33,133 bases of DNA from Ignavibacteriota bacterium (lineage in GTDB: Bacteria; Bacteroidota; Ignavibacteria; Kapaibacteriales; UBA961). The notes beneath the pieces are model-generated. The model saw only the letters and a list, made by a program, of their open reading frames with translations, was not told the origin of the DNA and did no database searches. Where the stretch lies: contig JACPWH010000118.1 of the NCBI GenBank assembly GCA_016197185.1, positions 1-33,133 of the forward strand, read 5' to 3'. The position numbers and the translations under genes were made by a program. Below, in pieces: positions 15,974 through 25,440 of the stretch (position 1 is its first letter; each line of letters opens with the position of its first letter).

Positions 15974-17983
15974 TTAAAATTTCTTAGGGGTTGCCACATT
16001 CTCCAACAAAATTTCACTAATATCCTTGATTTGTACATCGTCGATTCTCTCAGCCGCTTTCACACCATCAGTAATCATAGTTGTGCAGAATGGACAATTG
16101 AGTGCAATTGTAGTTGCTCCTGTAGCAAGGAGTTCTTCTGTCCGCACTTCATTTACTCGCCGTCCTACTGTTTCTTCCATGAACATTCGCCCTCCACCTG
16201 CACCGCAGCATAATCCCTTATCTCCTGAACGCTTTACTTCAAGAACAGTAAGCCCTGGAATATCCGACAGTGTAGCACGGGGTGCTTCATATTCTTCATT
16301 ATACCGTCCGAGATAACAAGAATCGTGATAAGTGACAGTCCCTTGTGATACTTTGTTTTTGTCAATTACTAATTTTTTAGAATCAATCATCTCACGGATA
16401 TACTGTGTGTGGTGCATAACATCATAATTACCTCCAAATTCAGGGTAATCATTCTTGAGCGTGTTAAAACAATGCGGACACGTTGTTACAATCGTTTTCA
16501 CATTGTAAGCATTCATCGTTTCTACATTCATTTTAGTGAGCATATCGGCAAGATATTCATTCCCGCTTCTTCTTGCAGGGTCTCCTGTACACCGTTCTTC
16601 TGTACCGAGAACCTTGAAATTTATATTAGCAATCTGCATTAATTCGGCGAATGCTTTTGTAGTTTTCTTAGCCCTGTCATCATAGCTTCCTGCACAACCG
16701 ACCCAAAATAACACATCCATATCAGGGTTTTCAGCAACTGTTTGAACACCTGTTCCTTCTGCCCAATCAGCCCTTTCCGATGGGGAAAAAGCCCAGGGTG
16801 TCGCATTGTTTTCCATATTGGAATAGGCAGGCTGCACTTCAGGCGGAAAGTTCGCTTCCATCATCACCAGAGAACGGCGCATCCCGACAATTGCAGGAAC
16901 ATGCTCGATATTGACCGGGCATTCCTGCATACATGCACCACATGTTGTACAATCCCATAATGCCTCTACCGATACATAATCGCCGATAAGCTTTTTATCC
17001 ATTATCATTTGCTCGTCGGATGTCAGTTCAATTCCTGCTTTTTGTTTCATGACAAGCGGTGCTTTGTCCATCACTCGGTCGTGAATTGCCACGATTATCC
17101 CCCGTGGGTCTAATATCTTCCCTGTTTGATTTGCCGGGCACACACTTGTGCAGCGTCCGCAATGGGTGCAGGTATAACTGTCTAAAATTGTTTTCCATGA
17201 GAAATCTTCAATATCCACTACGCCGAATTTTTCTAATCCTTCTTCTTCAAAATTGATAACAGGAAGAACATTGTTAGGACCTAATTTACTGAAAAACACA
17301 TTCGGAATCGAAGTGAGAACGTGCAGGTGTTTAGAGAATGGTAAGTAATTTGTAAAACTAAGTATAAGCACAATATGCATCCACCAGAACACTTCATACG
17401 ATGTTTCGCCAAGTGGCAGTACCCCACCTACTATCTCTGCAATCGGACGAACAGCCCAAGAGCCGTCCGTTCCAAGATTTATTTTTGCTGCATTTTGGAG
17501 GAGTAATGCGGTCACGATTCCAAATATCGTAATGAGAATCGCCCCTGCTTCCACTTTCTCACCTTCCACTTGAAGTCGCTTAACTTTAGAAACATATCTC
17601 CTCCAAAGAGATGCAAATACACCCAGAATTATCAGCAGACAAAATACATCAGTCAGAATAGTCCATAGAGAATAAACCGGTCCTAAGAAGTTCAGCGACC
17701 ATCCATCATGGATTCCCTCCAGAACTGCCTCGGAAGCAGAACCAAGCAATATCATAAAGCCCCAAAATATCCCTGCATGAATAGGACCTGCTGTTTTATC
17801 TCTAAGGATTTTTGTTTGGGCAAATCCCACCAAAAAGGTTTGCATAAGCCGTTCCGGAATTCTATCCCAACGAATATCGTTCTTTGCAAGTTGCAGATAG
17901 GATATGAGTCTGCGAACATTCACTGCAAAAATGCCACCGGCAATACCTAAAACAAGTAGAAAAATATAGTTCTTTATATGCAT
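15974..17983 (-). CDS. Membrane cytochrome b / Fe-S oxidoreductase (ETF:menaquinone oxidoreductase-like)
   Basis: This probably passes electrons between a soluble donor, such as electron-transfer flavoprotein, and the quinone pool. The 669-aa product has an N-terminal NarI-like membrane domain (about 1-230, several helices; candidate haem ligands in GPIHAGIFWGF and FWWMHIVLILSF). Two [4Fe-4S] motifs follow, CTHCGRCTSVCP (Cys272-Cys282) and CTTCGACMQECP (Cys345-Cys355). Two cysteine-rich HdrD/GlpC-type CCG domains come last, the second with CCGAGGGRMFMEE. I chose ATG 17983 because a longer in-frame start (18031) overlaps a perfect palindrome at 18011-18036. No etfAB genes are in the window. 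An HdrD-type or lactate-oxidase-type role is the alternative. Confidence 0.85.
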   Translation of the reverse strand: MHIKNYIFLLVLGIAGGIFAVNVRRLISYLQLAKNDIRWDRIPERLMQTFLVGFAQTKILRDKTAGPIHAGIFWGFMILLGSASEAVLEGIHDGWSLNFLGPVYSLWTILTDVFCLLIILGVFASLWRRYVSKVKRLQVEGEKVEAGAILITIFGIVTALLLQNAAKINLGTDGSWAVRPIAEIVGGVLPLGETSYEVFWWMHIVLILSFTNYLPFSKHLHVLTSIPNVFFSKLGPNNVLPVINFEEEGLEKFGVVDIEDFSWKTILDSYTCTHCGRCTSVCPANQTGKILDPRGIIVAIHDRVMDKAPLVMKQKAGIELTSDEQMIMDKKLIGDYVSVEALWDCTTCGACMQECPVNIEHVPAIVGMRRSLVMMEANFPPEVQPAYSNMENNATPWAFSPSERADWAEGTGVQTVAENPDMDVLFWVGCAGSYDDRAKKTTKAFAELMQIANINFKVLGTEERCTGDPARRSGNEYLADMLTKMNVETMNAYNVKTIVTTCPHCFNTLKNDYPEFGGNYDVMHHTQYIREMIDSKKLVIDKNKVSQGTVTYHDSCYLGRYNEEYEAPRATLSDIPGLTVLEVKRSGDKGLCCGAGGGRMFMEETVGRRVNEVRTEELLATGATTIALNCPFCTTMITDGVKAAERIDDVQIKDISEILLENVATPKKF

Positions 17984-18010
17984 GAGTATCTCGAAAGAAA
18001 TAAAACAAAA

Positions 18011-18036
18011 CGCAAATGTCCAAATGAGCATTTGCG
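18011..18036. promoter_or_regulatory. Operator-like palindrome upstream of the Fe-S oxidoreductase
   Basis: CGCAAATG (18011-18018) and CATTTGCG (18029-18036) form a perfect 8-base inverted repeat around a 10-base spacer. It begins 28 bases upstream of the chosen ATG at 17983. The size and placement suit a dimeric repressor site, though an mRNA hairpin is equally possible. Confidence 0.4.
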
Positions 18037-18209
18037 ATTATTTATAACTGCAATTTACGATAAACAGCCAAGAACGCCAACGAGTTTTAGAGTAATGGGT
18101 AAGACGTCCGGGAAATTAGAGTGTTTGAGAATACTGTTTTGAGGTTAAAGTGTACATTCTCCAAAATGACATAGTTTGCCGTTACCTTCCATGGATAAAC
18201 ATACAATGA

Positions 18210-18246
18210 AGTAGCCCAAACAGTTTTTCATGCTGTTTGGGCTACT
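18210..18246 (-). terminator. Strong hairpin, probable terminator of the secreted-protein cluster
   Basis: AGTAGCCCAAACAG (18210-18223) and CTGTTTGGGCTACT (18233-18246) are perfect 14-base arms around a 9-base loop. It lies about 60 bases past the stop codon at 18305. The sequence after the stem on the minus strand (TCATTGTATG) lacks a T-run, so it may instead act as an RNA-protecting or factor-assisted end. The rest of the gap 18037-18304 shows nothing else. Confidence 0.5.
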
Positions 18247-18304
18247 CACGACTTCTTTTATGAATTTACTCTCCTGCCGTCTCTGTTCTTTCCTATACTT
18301 ATAA

Positions 18305-20410
18305 TTAACGGATAATTACCAGTGGCTGAGCTACCATAAGTTTACCGGATTTTAACAGTACGGCATATTTACCGGAAGGTAGATTCGATGAATGTACATC
18401 AAAGTTATATTCACTTTTTTTCAAGTTTTCCTTATCAACCAATTTCAGTTTTTCAATACCAAGATTATCAATTATGGATAGACTTATACCCGAAGAAACA
18501 TCTGTATCCTGTATTGATAATGTAAATGCTCCCGTACTTGGATTAGGATAAATTTTAATTGAATTTCCTGTTATGGTCTCTTCAACCGATACCGGTGCTA
18601 ACTTGCCTCCGGCTATCAAAGAATGTTGCCCCACTGCAAGAAATTCATCCCCAGTTATCGAAATGTCCATGATTAATCCTCTAAACTCAAAAATTATTTT
18701 CCAAGTCTTGAATGCATTCTCAGTGTAAATCAGCTTTCCGGTTGAGGTTGCTGCAATTCCTGATAATGTATTACTGTGCATTTTGATAGCAGTCAGATTT
18801 TCGTTCACAGAATTATCATTTGTTTTTACCCACGAAGCACCTTTATCAGTAGTTTTAAAAATTTCCCCTTTGAATCCGCACGCAAATGCAATATTGCCGG
18901 CATGAACATCCGCATCTGTAATCATAACAGTTGAAGGTGTTGAAGATTCAGTCCAGGTATTCCCGGAGTTTGTAGTAAAATATATTTTTCCAAAGCTCCC
19001 GCAAACAAAACCAAAATCTTTATCGAAAAATCTGAGTGTCGTTAGATTCAGTGAATCCTTTATTTTTTTGACAGTCCACTGGGAATTGCCGTATCTATAC
19101 ATATCACCGTTTGTACATGCCACAAATAGTATATTATCTGCAATTGCAAAATCATTACAAACTACACTTCCGCTTATTTTTACATGTTCTTTCCAAGTTG
19201 CTCCATTATCATCTGAAACGAGGATAGTTCCTTTTTCTTCAAGGGCATATATTGAATTTCCTACCAATATGCTTTTTCTATAAAAACCGGAAGGTAACGG
19301 AGATAAATCTTCTAATAAGTTTGTAGCGCTTTTCTTAATAATTTTTCCCAAAGTAGAAAAAACGAGAGAAGAACCATCAATTGCAGGTGCAATGGAGGCA
19401 TAGTGGTTGTTCGTAGCAGGTAAATAATCCGAATAAAATTTTCCATTATCTGTTGTTATTTGAGCTGTTGAATTTTCACCCACATTCAGCCATGTTGTAT
19501 TACTAAGAATATGCATTCCATTGATAGAATACCCCGGGGATGAAACTAAAGTCCAATTTTTTCCTCCATCACCGGAACGGTATATTGTACCCGAATCAGT
19601 TACAGCAAAAGCATCGTTGTTTAATGCCTTAACAATTTTAGCACGAAGACCGTCAGGCTGAGATGCCCGTGTCCATGTAATGCCGTCGTCAGAGGAATAA
19701 TACAATCCGCTGCCGCTGCCTAAAATGAAGGAATTGCCGGTAGATGCTATTGAATATATACTCCCCAAATAGGATTTCGAGGACGCGCTCCACGTAACTC
19801 CATTATCCGTTGATTTTGCAAGAAATCCGATATCACCTGTTACAAGCACAGTGCTGTTTTTTGCTGCGGCTGCTCTTATATTAATATCTGTGTTCAATTT
19901 TATCTTTTGCCACGCAACACCTGAATTTACAGATCTGTATAATGTCCCGTTCATTGCTGTTATGACCGCAATATCATCAGAAATATACATTACTGATGTT
20001 AAGAAATCAGTTGAATCCGGTACTGTTTTTGTCCATGTTTTTCCATTATCGGCAGTACTAAGAATTTTCCCTCCCGAACAAACAATCGTTCCATTGTTTT
20101 TTGAATTAAATGCAATATCAATTAGCATTTCCGAACCTATATCACCAAGCTCTACCTTTTCGTGCAAATCAATTACGGCAGTTGCATCGCCTGTCAACAA
20201 TAAGCCGCCGTCGCCGCACATAAAATCTTTACCACCTGATTTATCAACGTCTGTAAGATTCCATACTCCGTATTTTGACGGCGATAGAATTTCGATTTGT
20301 TGTGATAAAAGATTCTGCGAAATACCAACAAGGATGATTGATATGATTATAAGACGGGTCATAATCATCTGACCAATCATGGATGTAAAATTTTGATTGT
20401 ACTTTTTCAT
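18305..20410 (-). CDS. Secreted Ycf48/BNR-like beta-propeller with T9SS type A sorting domain
   Basis: The 701-aa product has a signal peptide preceded by a basic 15-residue stretch (start fixed by AAGGAG 5 bases before ATG). A long series of propeller blades follows, with the repeating pattern STDNGxTWxxxxx (for example STADNGKTWTK, STDNGVTWSAS, TTNSGNTWTES and TTDKGASWVKT), as in Ycf48/Hcf136 and BNR sialidase-like proteins. The C-terminal about 80 residues begin IKIYPNPSTGAFTL and end GKYAVLLKSG...VIIR, a canonical T9SS type A sorting domain. It is expected to be exported and anchored at the cell surface. It is the last gene of the cluster, 14 bases after the caspase-fold gene. No catalytic residues were identified. 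Confidence 0.85.
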   Translation of the reverse strand: MKKYNQNFTSMIGQMIMTRLIIISIILVGISQNLLSQQIEILSPSKYGVWNLTDVDKSGGKDFMCGDGGLLLTGDATAVIDLHEKVELGDIGSEMLIDIAFNSKNNGTIVCSGGKILSTADNGKTWTKTVPDSTDFLTSVMYISDDIAVITAMNGTLYRSVNSGVAWQKIKLNTDINIRAAAAKNSTVLVTGDIGFLAKSTDNGVTWSASSKSYLGSIYSIASTGNSFILGSGSGLYYSSDDGITWTRASQPDGLRAKIVKALNNDAFAVTDSGTIYRSGDGGKNWTLVSSPGYSINGMHILSNTTWLNVGENSTAQITTDNGKFYSDYLPATNNHYASIAPAIDGSSLVFSTLGKIIKKSATNLLEDLSPLPSGFYRKSILVGNSIYALEEKGTILVSDDNGATWKEHVKISGSVVCNDFAIADNILFVACTNGDMYRYGNSQWTVKKIKDSLNLTTLRFFDKDFGFVCGSFGKIYFTTNSGNTWTESSTPSTVMITDADVHAGNIAFACGFKGEIFKTTDKGASWVKTNDNSVNENLTAIKMHSNTLSGIAATSTGKLIYTENAFKTWKIIFEFRGLIMDISITGDEFLAVGQHSLIAGGKLAPVSVEETITGNSIKIYPNPSTGAFTLSIQDTDVSSGISLSIIDNLGIEKLKLVDKENLKKSEYNFDVHSSNLPSGKYAVLLKSGKLMVAQPLVIIR

Positions 20411-20424
20411 TTCATCTCCTTAAG

Positions 20425-22332
20425 TTATGGTAAAGCAAGAGTTAATGGTTTGTAAGGACGGAATTGAACGTAAGCATAGAAACGAAGAGTTGCAAGCATC
20501 TTTCCCTCTTTGTAGCCATGAATCCTGGCATTACAATTAAAAGCACCACCCCATGGTGAATCAAGCGCATTACACGCTAAAAGCTGAACATCCCGTATAG
20601 AAGGGTTTCTTCTGCATCCCCAAAATGCCAGATTATGATTTTCAGCCATAAATCCTGTGTATTCATCAAGTGCATTTGGACCGCTTCCGGGATTCCCCGA
20701 TAAAAGAACATCCCCGCCAACACCGTGACTGACAACACAGAATGCCTGATAGCAAGGGTCTTCAAGTATTGAATTCAAAGACCCAACGGACGTTTGTTCG
20801 GCAAATGTCACGTCATAGCCGGCTTTCTCATACGCTTGAGCCATTGATTCTGCAACTGCATGGAAACCGGAGCTCCTGCCTCCATATACATCATCAGCGT
20901 CATGAACTATCAGATGATACAATTTCACAAAATCACCGGTATCTTCATCATCTCCAAGCCCTACAAATGCCTTCGGTTTTTTTGCCTTTACCACTGTATA
21001 ACTGAGTTTTACGACCGGATCATCGGCAAGCGAGAACTCATTTTTGATTTCACACATTATTACAGCATCTTCAGACTGCGATTTCCTAAACATAACGGTT
21101 GAGCCGGTATTTCCCATAGGGAAATCACCCTTTCCGGATTGAAGAAACCAAGTATAACTTATGTTATCCTTAACAATTACCGTTTTATTGGATTTCGTCT
21201 TGCACGTTTGAGATTCAATTTTAGGAGCACATTCTATTATTACCTGATCTTCATCAATTGCACTTGTCGAAAGCAATACAGCATAATCAGGACAAACATT
21301 ATCAGCGTTGGTTTCTGTTATTTGGTTTACTATACTTATCGGAGTATATTTGTCCGACACCGGGTCCTTTGATTCACAATTACCGACAAGAGATTCAGTA
21401 TAGTCAATACTTTCCCCTGGATCAAGTTTTTGAATCTGGGCAGTAATTTTCATTGCAGTCGGGTCCCATTCGACATCTCCTGACGCAGGGAAATATCTTT
21501 CAGGGCAATATGTTATTGTCAAAACCACCTTCCCTGTAATCGGCTTATCGGGTTTTAAACCTGTTGTCTTATTTTTTACTGTTAATAAAATTTCTTCGGT
21601 TATTGTTTCTTCCTTCCCTGTTGCTTTTTTAGGGCAGACCGGGATTTTATACAAAATTGCATTTTTCACTCCCACCGTAGGCTGGAATAAGGTTCCCTCA
21701 CCTGTTAATGTCCATTCATATTCTACTTCATCATTAAAGGTGCTTATTATTTTGCTGTTAGTTTTATCATCGCATTTACAGTGAGCTATCAGATCATCCA
21801 AATCTTCAACTATACAATAAATACCGATGGCATCACCCGGCTTCATTTTCCCATTCAAACCCTTTTCATCAGGGAATAATGTCAATGACCTCCTGATTGT
21901 AAAACCAATTCCTTCGTTCCATTCATAACCTGTGATACACTCATCGGAAACAACATCTATTACGATATCCCTGGTGTTATTCGACAGGTCAATATCTTGA
22001 GAGAAATTAATGGTAATAGTCACTGTATATTTACCGACAACTGTAGGAGTCCACTGATTAGGAAGTGTTATCGTTCTGTTTGAATACGGTGCAAGGTCAG
22101 CATATTCACCTAAATATGAAAAGTCAGTTGTGCCTGTGGTGTTATTCTTGATTTTTACAGAACCGGTATATAAATCCGCAGTAAGAACATTTATATTCTG
22201 AACCTCGTACTTTACCTCAGTACCGATACCAATAGGAACTACCAAGCCCGGACTGAACAGAGTACCAACCTTCAGGTCGGTGCCAAACATTGGATATGAT
22301 ATTACTATCACAAATAGTATGATTTTCTTCAT
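20425..22332 (-). CDS. Secreted protein with putative C-terminal caspase-fold (clan CD) domain
   Basis: The 635-aa product has a short signal peptide (about 1-17) and a CARDB-like beta domain (about 25-130; VEPxSNRTITLPNQW-like segment and DIDLSNNTRDIVIDV). A long beta-rich, cysteine-containing middle follows. The C-terminal domain (about 465-615) shows the caspase/CHAT order: GRSSGFHAVAESMAQAYEKAGYDV, then CVVSHGVGGDVLLSG (His536), then VQLLACNALDSPWGG (Cys587). The His-Gly and Cys motifs after hydrophobic strands fit a clan CD His-Cys dyad, but this is motif reading only. GGAGG lies 6 bases before ATG. It has no obvious T9SS sorting tail, unlike its neighbours. Confidence 0.65.
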   Translation of the reverse strand: MKKIILFVIVISYPMFGTDLKVGTLFSPGLVVPIGIGTEVKYEVQNINVLTADLYTGSVKIKNNTTGTTDFSYLGEYADLAPYSNRTITLPNQWTPTVVGKYTVTITINFSQDIDLSNNTRDIVIDVVSDECITGYEWNEGIGFTIRRSLTLFPDEKGLNGKMKPGDAIGIYCIVEDLDDLIAHCKCDDKTNSKIISTFNDEVEYEWTLTGEGTLFQPTVGVKNAILYKIPVCPKKATGKEETITEEILLTVKNKTTGLKPDKPITGKVVLTITYCPERYFPASGDVEWDPTAMKITAQIQKLDPGESIDYTESLVGNCESKDPVSDKYTPISIVNQITETNADNVCPDYAVLLSTSAIDEDQVIIECAPKIESQTCKTKSNKTVIVKDNISYTWFLQSGKGDFPMGNTGSTVMFRKSQSEDAVIMCEIKNEFSLADDPVVKLSYTVVKAKKPKAFVGLGDDEDTGDFVKLYHLIVHDADDVYGGRSSGFHAVAESMAQAYEKAGYDVTFAEQTSVGSLNSILEDPCYQAFCVVSHGVGGDVLLSGNPGSGPNALDEYTGFMAENHNLAFWGCRRNPSIRDVQLLACNALDSPWGGAFNCNARIHGYKEGKMLATLRFYAYVQFRPYKPLTLALP

Positions 22333-22440
22333 TACTGTCCTCCAAATAAGTGGATATTATAAAACTATTTATACATTTTTTCACTTATGTTGACCTATGC
22401 AAAGAATTCATTCATAATTTAAGTATAAATATGTACTCTA

Positions 22441-22448
22441 CAAAATTA
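22441..22448 (-). promoter_or_regulatory. Promoter -7-like box (TAATTTTG)
   Basis: TAATTTTG lies about 110 bases before the ATG at 22332, with a TTCG about 18 bases further upstream. This suggests that the caspase-fold/propeller pair can be transcribed separately from the 23022-25301 pair. Confidence 0.4.
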
Positions 22449-22489
22449 TTTTACCTTTTGACGAACAGTAAACAAAAAGAGTTAATTAC

Positions 22490-23017
22490 TTATATTTTAA
22501 GTATGATCATTGTCTTGAATTCTGTTTCAGTACTTAATTTGATCATAAACACACCCGCTCCCGATTGTCCGTAAAATTTCCTTAACGGAATTGTTGTCAG
22601 CCCAGGTGAGGTAATATTTATTACCTCACCATACACTTTCACACCGGTATAGTCGAAAATTTCAAGTGATGCTGTGCCTATCCTCTTTGCAGAAAATCTA
22701 AACATTGATTCTTCTCTCACAGGATTAGGAAAAACAGAGTTTTGAATATCTTCGTAATTGTTTTCGGCAACATATGTCGTATTTTTACCATTCAGGATTT
22801 CAAGATTCCCGATGCCAATTTGAGTATAATTCGCTGATAGCGTTACAAGTGAATTAAACCATAATATTGCTGCCGATCCGCCGTAATTTTGGCTCTGAAT
22901 CAATCCCCCTGTTGACGCAATACCATTAGCAGGGGATTCATAATTTACACTTTTCATTTGAGCGGATACTCCTATAAAAGACATAATGAACAGTATAAGA
23001 TATATATTGGTTCTCAT
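22490..23017 (-). CDS. Small secreted protein with T9SS-type sorting domain
   Basis: The function is unknown. The 175-aa product has a signal peptide (1-19, ending GVSAQ) and a short N-terminal domain (NYESPANGIASTGGLIQSQN). A sorting domain starting near residue 93 (SVFPNPVREESMFRF, then SLEIFDYTGVKVYGE, ending MIKLSTETEFKTMIILKI) follows. The sorting domain makes up nearly half of the protein. AGGAG lies 7 bases before ATG. It starts 4 bases after the stop of the 759-aa gene, so the two are co-transcribed. Confidence 0.75.
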   Translation of the reverse strand: MRTNIYLILFIMSFIGVSAQMKSVNYESPANGIASTGGLIQSQNYGGSAAILWFNSLVTLSANYTQIGIGNLEILNGKNTTYVAENNYEDIQNSVFPNPVREESMFRFSAKRIGTASLEIFDYTGVKVYGEVINITSPGLTTIPLRKFYGQSGAGVFMIKLSTETEFKTMIILKI

Positions 23018-23021
23018 TGTT

Positions 23022-25301
23022 TTACTCCTGAATTGGATAAAGAAGTTTACCTTTCATTTCAAGCTCTTTTTCTTGTTCCGGGTCGTAACGGTTACTCTTT
23101 GCAAAGGCATCAGTGCGAGTAGAAGTTACTTGCCAACTTACCTTTACATTCGGTATGCTGGTCTGAACCGTAAATGTATTCTGTGAAATTTCAGTAGCTA
23201 CATAAGAACGTGCATCGGCACCGATAACAGTTAGTTGATAACGGAAATCATTATTTGCCGCTTCAAAATAATAGGGCAATCGAACTACCCCCATACCGGA
23301 TACATCAGTGATAACATTACCCGAATAAATATTAGTACGATCTGGAGATTCTACAAATGAGTGAATCAAATATTTATTATACGGGTCAAGCGGATGGTCA
23401 ATCTTGAAATTTCCGCCACCTTTGGTTAAATTACCTATAACGTTCAAGTTACCGTTGATGGTAACAGTAGTCGAAGGACTTACCGGAAGGATTTGATTTG
23501 TACGCAGTTGTTGATTAACCGTAGCATTTTGCACTACCGCCGCCGTTCCTGTAAATGTTCCGTTTTGCTGAATTTGTGCTGCTCCGGCAATATCAATCGT
23601 ATTACTGAAATTACTTTGCCCGTTCACAGTAATACCCGAGCCAAATGAGACTGTACTTTTTGACCTTGGTTTGATTGTGTCTGATTTTGCACTTCCACCG
23701 ATTGTAAAATCATTGATAGAATTTACTGACCCATTAATCGGATCCCATAGTATTCCCGTTGATTTCCCTGAACCGGTATCAGAGACCGTAATTCCAAAGT
23801 TGTTTTGGGGATTCCATTCAAGGGTTGAGCGTTGCCCGAAATTTGAAGGTCCTGATCTTTTAAATTCAAATTTTGGAACGCTGTTACCTGATGAACTTCC
23901 ATTAAAGTCGAATTTTATTCCGCCGGAAGTAGGGTTTTTAGGATCTTGCAGTTTTGTTTCTTTGGATTCTACAACTGCTTTCGGAGTTTCGATTGTAATT
24001 CCTGTTGCACTCAATCCGACTGTTGTTGAATCATTAGGTGTTGTTCCATACCATAATCCACCTTCACCTGTGTTAGGGTCAATTCCCATCCCGAATCCAC
24101 CTGTCGTCCCCGCTTCAAAATGAATTGATCCACCTTCGGTTGTTGTTGAAGAATTACCGGATTTTTCAGTAGATTTCCCCGGTTCGCCTGACGAGCTATC
24201 ACCTTTTTTCAAATCCTTGTATTCGTATTTACCATTGGAATGCTCTGTACTTTCGTACTTTGGTTGCCCGTTTTCATCATACCCTGTTCTTGTTGTAGTT
24301 GTTCCTTCGGGAGTAGTTACCTTCTCTATACTTAGCCATGGTATGCCATTACTGCCATAATATGTTTCCTTCTCACTTTTCTTCACAATTGAATCTGTCT
24401 TCTGATATGTTACATTTCCATTATCGTCATAATATTTTTCTTCAACTGTAACTCCATTTACTGTAGTCCGTTCCGATCTCTTAGCACCCGACCACCAGTA
24501 GTACCAAATTTCCTTACGAGTTTCGGTTAAGGTGGTTGGATTTGTAGTAATAATTGTTTCTCGTTCCAATTCCCCGCCTATATAATCTCTATAAACTACT
24601 GTTTTTGTTCCGTCGGGTGCAGTAGTTTCGGTTTTAGTATTAATAAGCTTCCCTGTATAACTGTCACGGGTTGTTTCCACATGATCACCATTTGGATACG
24701 TTGTTTTTTCAGTTGTTTTATTGCCCCAGTTGATAGTTTCAGTTGGTGGGGAATTTACTGCAAGTGAATACCACGTGGTATCATTATTCATCATTTTGAA
24801 AGTACCGGTATTAGGATTCATTACCATACGAACCACCCCGCGTTTATCTCTCAGAACAAGAGAATCCATAGGGGGTAACGAAGTTTGCACGAATGATGTA
24901 TCGGCATATTTTGCACGAACAGCATAAGGAACAGGCAGAAATTGTACGTCCGGTGAAAGAGTTTCATGCCCTTTTACACCGTCGTCAAAGCTGATTCTTA
25001 ATCGTGTATCGTTACTATTGACAAACAAGGAGCTATTTAATGCAGGTTGCCCTGTATTGCCGAGAACTACTGAATAAATTCCGTCTTTCACCGGAATTGA
25101 CAACGAACCGCTATTCCATGAGGGCAGTCCACTGCTGCCGAGAACAATTGCAAACTCAAACTGAAACGTTCCATTGTATGCTTTGCCGGACTTCTCGGCT
25201 ATATATCCTTGATAAGGAATTTGCAAAGATTGCGCCATAAGCGACTGTTGAGAAATAACTGCGATTACCGTCGCAAATAAGAGAACAAAAAAGGTTTTCA
25301 T
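23022..25301 (-). CDS. Secreted tail-fibre-like protein with YD/YwqK-type repeats
   Basis: The function is unknown. The 759-aa product has a signal peptide (1-23, ending LMAQ). An N-terminal domain (about 25-140) has YQGYIAEKSGKAYNGTFQF...DGIYSVVLGN and ends VPYAVRAKYADT, a layout I associate with secreted collagen- or tail-fibre-like Bacteroidota proteins. Residues about 190-380 carry repeats with tyrosine, glycine and charged turns (EEKYYDDNGNVTYQK, RTGYDENGQPKYES) like YwqK/MORN-type repeats. A low-complexity Gly/Ser/Thr stretch follows. Near the C-terminus GGGNFKIDHPLDPYNKYL and IHSFVESPD form a conserved-looking segment. It heads the four-gene cluster. AGGAAAA lies before ATG. Confidence 0.65.
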   Translation of the reverse strand: MKTFFVLLFATVIAVISQQSLMAQSLQIPYQGYIAEKSGKAYNGTFQFEFAIVLGSSGLPSWNSGSLSIPVKDGIYSVVLGNTGQPALNSSLFVNSNDTRLRISFDDGVKGHETLSPDVQFLPVPYAVRAKYADTSFVQTSLPPMDSLVLRDKRGVVRMVMNPNTGTFKMMNNDTTWYSLAVNSPPTETINWGNKTTEKTTYPNGDHVETTRDSYTGKLINTKTETTAPDGTKTVVYRDYIGGELERETIITTNPTTLTETRKEIWYYWWSGAKRSERTTVNGVTVEEKYYDDNGNVTYQKTDSIVKKSEKETYYGSNGIPWLSIEKVTTPEGTTTTRTGYDENGQPKYESTEHSNGKYEYKDLKKGDSSSGEPGKSTEKSGNSSTTTEGGSIHFEAGTTGGFGMGIDPNTGEGGLWYGTTPNDSTTVGLSATGITIETPKAVVESKETKLQDPKNPTSGGIKFDFNGSSSGNSVPKFEFKRSGPSNFGQRSTLEWNPQNNFGITVSDTGSGKSTGILWDPINGSVNSINDFTIGGSAKSDTIKPRSKSTVSFGSGITVNGQSNFSNTIDIAGAAQIQQNGTFTGTAAVVQNATVNQQLRTNQILPVSPSTTVTINGNLNVIGNLTKGGGNFKIDHPLDPYNKYLIHSFVESPDRTNIYSGNVITDVSGMGVVRLPYYFEAANNDFRYQLTVIGADARSYVATEISQNTFTVQTSIPNVKVSWQVTSTRTDAFAKSNRYDPEQEKELEMKGKLLYPIQE

Positions 25302-25440
25302 ACCGTTTTCCTATATTGAATAAATAATAATGAACTAACTTGTTATCAATGAATTGCCGATTAATCATTTTTGATTATTTTGCTTTTTTGATTCGTTGTT
25401 GCGAATACTCATCACGAGTTGAATCAGCAAATATCTATCG

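Noticed and set aside
19851-20372. 173-aa plus-strand frame inside the propeller gene
   Set aside because: It is antisense to a clear signal peptide and propeller blades, with no start signal; a shadow frame.
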